From the NCBI GenBank assembly GCA_949127645.1, contig CASBQM010000161.1, positions 1 to 9,592 of the forward strand: a stretch of DNA of 9,592 nucleotides. The letters run 5' to 3'. Origin of the DNA: Synechococcales cyanobacterium PMM_0036. GTDB taxonomy: Bacteria > Cyanobacteriota > Cyanobacteriia > Elainellales > Elainellaceae. The translations under genes were made by a program, and so were the position numbers. A model generated the notes under the pieces. That model was given only the letters and a program-made list of their open reading frames with translations, ran no database searches and was not told the origin of the DNA. Shown here piece after piece: positions 7,509-9,592 of the stretch (position 1 is its first letter; each line of letters opens with the position of its first letter).

Positions 7509-7613
7509 GAAGTAGCATTTATATCGCACTTCCACTGAAATTTATCTGGTCTTGCTCAGGCGGTCATTCAAACTAACTCAACTCTTTGAACATGAGCGGA
7601 TGGCGCGACCACC

Positions 7614-8165
7614 TTAATCGCGCTCCCTAAATCCTCGACTTCTAAATCCAATGTCCCGCAGATTTTCTGAAGACCAGTGCTGATAATAGTTTGTTTCTTG
7701 CAGATTCCTGGAAGCAGCTTTCAAGATCTCAAGGGGCTGCACTGTCAGATTGATGTAGGGTTCTTGTCTTGTCCGCACGCCCTGAATGTTGAAGTTGTCA
7801 TCAGGATGTCCGCCAAATACCACTAGTTCCAGAAAGGCAAGCTTTTCATTGAGATTGATGACCAACTGATCAACCTGGTGAACGCTCAGTGCCTCAGTAT
7901 CAGGGGAAATGACTAGCATGACTTCGTAGCAAGCTGCGGCATAAAATTCTTCGATCGCCTGCATCAGGTCAGCATTCAACGCTAATTCGACAGCTTGAAG
8001 CGTCATCACTTTAAAAAGAATTTTGTTCTGGAGTCTGGCTTTTTTGGCGAAAGGGCAGATGGGCAGTCCCCCGAATATGGCGTGAGGTTGCTCTAAAACA
8101 GTCTCTAAATACTGAATCATCTGACTGATAATTTTGTCAGTTCTGTCCTCAGTTTTACGGGTCAT
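7614..8165 (-). CDS. protein of uncertain family with CPFAKKAR and HPDxxF motifs (183 aa)
   Basis: No confident family. The protein is soluble, with no signal peptide. Visible features are a helical N-terminus, F-G-G-L-P-I-C-P-F-A-K-K-A-R (31-44, with C37), a long helical middle, a hydrophobic strand (A-C-Y-E-V-M-L-V-I-S, 78-87), then F-G-G-H-P-D-D-N-F (117-125), R-T-R-Q-E-P-Y-I-N-L (about 130-140) and a helical, Arg-rich C-terminus. The order of a CPFAK motif, an HPDxxF motif and a following Arg/Pro-Tyr segment recalls DUF1415 proteins, which are of similar length. That is a likeness from memory only. The start at 8165 has AAGGA eleven bases upstream, slightly far but acceptable. It lies 169 bp downstream of the cyclotransferase-like gene on the same strand, but a palindromic repeat and two direct repeats lie between, so a separate transcript is likely. 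Confidence 0.75.
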   Translation of the reverse strand: MTRKTEDRTDKIISQMIQYLETVLEQPHAIFGGLPICPFAKKARLQNKILFKVMTLQAVELALNADLMQAIEEFYAAACYEVMLVISPDTEALSVHQVDQLVINLNEKLAFLELVVFGGHPDDNFNIQGVRTRQEPYINLTVQPLEILKAASRNLQETNYYQHWSSENLRDIGFRSRGFRERD

Positions 8166-8225
8166 GTAACAATCTATCCTTTGAATTCAATTCACCTTAT
8201 GACATTACGGGATGAATGTGAATTT

Positions 8226-8255
8226 CTTAATTTTGCTCACCCTTAATTTTGCTCA
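8226..8255 (-). repeat. two direct repeats TGAGCAAAATTAAG upstream of the 183-aa gene
   Basis: Two identical 14-bp copies (8226-8239 and 8242-8255) have a 16-bp period. They lie 61-90 bp upstream of the ATG at 8165, both oriented with that gene. Spacing and position suit a tandem operator. The first ten bases, TGAGCAAAAT, differ by one base from the motif repeated three times before the GH116 gene. Confidence 0.7.
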
Positions 8256-8280
8256 TACCAAATCTATATGAGTACATTAT

Positions 8281-8359
8281 TGTAGGATGCGTTAGCGATA
8301 GTGTAATGCATCATTTCTAAGGCTTTGAGATGCGTTACGCTGCGCTAACGCATCCCACA
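8281..8359. repeat. imperfect palindromic repeat element (GGATGCGTTAGCG ... CGCTAACGCATCC)
   Basis: TGTAGGATGCGTTAGCG (8281-8297) matches the reverse complement of CGCTAACGCATCCCACA (8343-8359) at 16 of 17 positions. The inner segments AGTGTAATGCATC and GATGCGTTACGCT also pair, so nearly the whole 79 bp can fold into one long hairpin. From memory, GTAGGATGCGTTA-type palindromes are dispersed in many bacterial genomes, including cyanobacteria, and resemble REP or MITE-like elements. The right arm covers the last seven codons and the stop of the cyclotransferase-like gene. The hairpin would sit at the 3' end of that mRNA. Confidence 0.8.
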
Positions 8360-8988
8360 TTAGGTGTCACTTCACTGACGGTTTTGGGGTGGGTAAGACA
8401 AGTTAGACTAGGTTTCAGCACTTGAGGTTGATCGAAGCCTCGCTGCTGAAGTTGGTGCATATGGTGAAATAAATTCCAGCAATATTGCTCTGGCAAACCA
8501 CAGGTGACTGCGCCCCGTAGCACCACGTTAAAGTACCAGTCGTTAGGTGCGTGTTCTTCAGCAAGCTTCTCGATTACCGTATAGGTTCGCACATTGGTAA
8601 ATCGCTGTCCTTGGCTGTAGACCTCGATCGCTTCATGGCTATAGCCTTCCTCCCGCTCATCTAAGCGATCGCTCAATCGCAAAGGCAGCCGATATAATAC
8701 GCCTTCCACCACAGAGCCACTGTCTCTGACAATATCCAATACACCACAGTTTCTCCGCTGCGATCGCCGGAAAAATCCCAGTCGGTAGCCTCTCAAGGTC
8801 GCTACGCCCAGCACATACCCATGCGTGTTTTCGCCGAGCGATCGCTTCAAGTCAACTGGGCACATACAGGAGCCGTAGGCGAAGTAGTAAAACATCGGCT
8901 CTGGCGAGTTGGCATTTGCCAGGTGTGCCGTTCTGGCTGCGGGTTGTATGATTTCTGACTCAAGGCGATGCGACGAAATAATCTGCAT
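8335..8988 (-). CDS. gamma-glutamylcyclotransferase-fold protein (GGCT/AIG2-like)
   Basis: Member of the gamma-glutamylcyclotransferase/AIG2 fold, whose enzymes release 5-oxoproline from gamma-glutamyl compounds. The signature is F-Y-Y-F-A-Y-G-S-C-M (33-42), the family's YGSN(M/L) loop with Cys41 where Asn is usual. Further marks are G-Y-R-L-G-F (67-72), V-E-G-V-L-Y (94-99) and L-D-E-R-E-E-G-Y (109-116), where E114 is the probable catalytic acid. Substrate cannot be told from sequence. The 31 residues before M32 are not part of the fold, and M32 (ATG at 8895) is where homologues usually begin. Neither ATG has a ribosome site, so the 5' end is uncertain. The last residues, V-G-C-V-S-A-A, and the TAA stop are encoded by the palindromic repeat, so the C-terminus has been replaced or extended by the element. 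Confidence 0.85.
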   Translation of the reverse strand: MQIISSHRLESEIIQPAARTAHLANANSPEPMFYYFAYGSCMCPVDLKRSLGENTHGYVLGVATLRGYRLGFFRRSQRRNCGVLDIVRDSGSVVEGVLYRLPLRLSDRLDEREEGYSHEAIEVYSQGQRFTNVRTYTVIEKLAEEHAPNDWYFNVVLRGAVTCGLPEQYCWNLFHHMHQLQQRGFDQPQVLKPSLTCLTHPKTVSEVTPNVGCVSAA

Positions 8989-9083
8989 AGTTCTGTTGAG
9001 TAGAGTACGTCAGTGGTATGCGAGGCGGCTAGAGGGCAACCAGAGCCGCTAAGAATCGTGGATTCAATAACCTGAACTTCTGC

Positions 9084-9100
9084 GTAGGATGCCGTTAGCG
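9084..9100. repeat. solo arm of the palindromic repeat
   Basis: GTAGGATGCCGTTAGCG equals the left arm of the 8281-8359 element except for one inserted C. No complementary arm lies near it, so it is a decayed or solo copy about 725 bp from the full element. Confidence 0.5.
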
Positions 9101-9249
9101 TAGTTTTCTAATCGTAATCTTATCGATTTATGGAGATTTTAACAGTTGTAGCTTAGCATTGCCACCTATCTCGATAAGAATACCGTAGATTCTCAAGGCT
9201 AGACGATAAGGCGCTAATAAATTGGCATCTTTCACCTTTTGAGAGCCAC

Positions 9250-9303
9250 GACTGAGTAAAATCATGAGACTGAGTAAAATCGTGAAGTTGAGTAAAATCG
9301 TGA
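9250..9303 (+). repeat. three 18-bp tandem repeats abutting the GH116 start codon
   Basis: Units are GACTGAGTAAAATCATGA (9250-9267), GACTGAGTAAAATCGTGA (9268-9285) and AGTTGAGTAAAATCGTGA (9286-9303). Units 1 and 2 differ at one base. The core TGAGTAAAATC is perfect in all three. The array ends one base before the ATG at 9305, where a ribosome site would normally be, and no Shine-Dalgarno sequence is visible. It may be an operator array, a translational control element or a recent duplication. In one frame it encodes a 14-residue peptide from ATG 9264 whose TGA overlaps the GH116 ATG. Confidence 0.9.
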
Positions 9304-9304
9304 A

Positions 9305-9592
9305 ATGACCGAATCCTACTCCTCTTCTACATCTGCAAATCCCAGTATTCCAAGCTGTGTCTGGAGTCGGGCAATCGGTCTGGGCTGGATAAATCCTTAC
9401 ACCGTGCGCTATTCCAGCAACATTGACGATGGCGCATGGCACGGGATGCCGTTGGGCGGCTTTGGGGCGGGATGCATAGGGCGATCGTCTCGGGGCGATT
9501 TTAATCTCTGGCACATTGATGGCGGCGAACATCTGTTTCGCAATCTGCCTGCCTGTCAGTTCAGCATTTTTGAGAGATCGGATGAACAAACT
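9305..9592 (+). CDS. GH116 (GBA2-type) beta-glucosidase/glucosylceramidase, N-terminal 96 codons
   Basis: Start of a glycoside hydrolase family 116 protein, the family of human non-lysosomal glucosylceramidase GBA2 and bacterial beta-glucosidases, which cleave beta-glucosides by a retaining mechanism. The frame stays open to the last base, so the gene runs off the window. After a 17-residue polar leader it shows the family's N-terminal block: W-H-G-M-P-L-G-G-F-G-A-G-C-I-G-R (45-60), R-G-D-F-N-L-W-H-I (63-71) and L-P-A-C-Q-F-S-I-F (81-89). Family members are usually about 800 aa, and the catalytic Glu and Asp lie far downstream, outside the window. No signal peptide is seen, so it is probably cytoplasmic. 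The ATG at 9305 is the only possible start: the frame has a TAA at 9293-9295 and no other start codon between. There is no ribosome site; three 18-bp repeats abut the ATG instead. Confidence 0.88.
   Translation, partial: MTESYSSSTSANPSIPSCVWSRAIGLGWINPYTVRYSSNIDDGAWHGMPLGGFGAGCIGRSSRGDFNLWHIDGGEHLFRNLPACQFSIFERSDEQT

Larger units (their letters stand above)
8989..9304. other. 316-bp divergent intergenic region
   Basis: Separates the minus-strand cyclotransferase-like gene from the plus-strand GH116 gene. It contains a half copy of the palindromic repeat (9084-9100, GTAGGATGCCGTTAGCG, with one extra C), an 8-bp inverted pair CTTATCGA/TCGATAAG (9119-9126 and 9171-9178), and the three 18-bp tandem repeats at its right end. 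No RNA gene was recognised. Confidence 0.6.

Noticed and set aside
8227..8256. Nine-codon frame (M-S-K-I-K-G-E-Q-N) across the two direct repeats upstream of the 183-aa gene
   Set aside because: It has no ribosome site, ends 61 bp before the gene with no coupling, and is too short to tell from chance.
1574..9303. CRISPR array
   Set aside because: All tandem repeats here are contiguous, with no unique spacers of regular length, and no cas gene is present.
9128..9589. 153-codon minus-strand frame at the right edge
   Set aside because: It lies antisense to the GH116 coding block and across the 18-bp repeats, and its product is repetitive and low in plausibility (F-T-I-L-L-N-F-T-I-L-L). The plus-strand frame has clear family motifs.

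Overview
The window comes from a cyanobacterium. By eye it holds ten copies of the octamer GCGATCGC (the HIP1 palindrome that is over-represented in many cyanobacteria) and many more CGATCG cores. Its gene content is also cyanobacterial: an NblS/Hik33-type kinase, a pentapeptide-repeat protein and a GAF-type kinase. Base composition is moderate and no plasmid, phage, IS transposase, CRISPR, rRNA or tRNA was seen. A Leptolyngbya-like filamentous lineage is a guess; the sequence does not fix the genus.

Left part (1-2438): the 3' 661 codons of the global stress sensor kinase gene nblS enter from the left edge, with two separate 15-bp tandem-repeat tracts inside the coding sequence. It converges on, and overlaps by 11 bp, a small conserved-looking gene of unknown function on the minus strand. 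Middle (2439-5822): a 400-bp divergent intergenic region leads to ppsA (phosphoenolpyruvate synthase, complete, all catalytic residues present), followed on the same strand by a short pentapeptide-repeat protein.

Right part (5862-9592): three minus-strand genes. These are a GAF-domain histidine kinase homologue whose phospho-accepting histidine is a glutamine and whose ATP-binding boxes are eroded (a likely pseudokinase), a 183-residue protein with CPFAKKAR and HPDxxF motifs of uncertain family, and a gamma-glutamylcyclotransferase-fold protein whose last seven codons and stop lie inside an imperfect palindromic repeat. At the right edge, on the plus strand, are the first 96 codons of a GH116 (GBA2-type) glucosidase, directly preceded by three 18-bp tandem repeats.

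The genes do not form one pathway: two signalling proteins, one central-carbon enzyme and several accessory proteins stand mostly as single transcription units. The most unusual material is repeat structure: two minisatellites in nblS, a hairpin repeat that supplies a protein C-terminus, and TGAG(C/T)AAAAT motifs repeated in tandem upstream of two genes. I did not find a convincing new multi-gene system.
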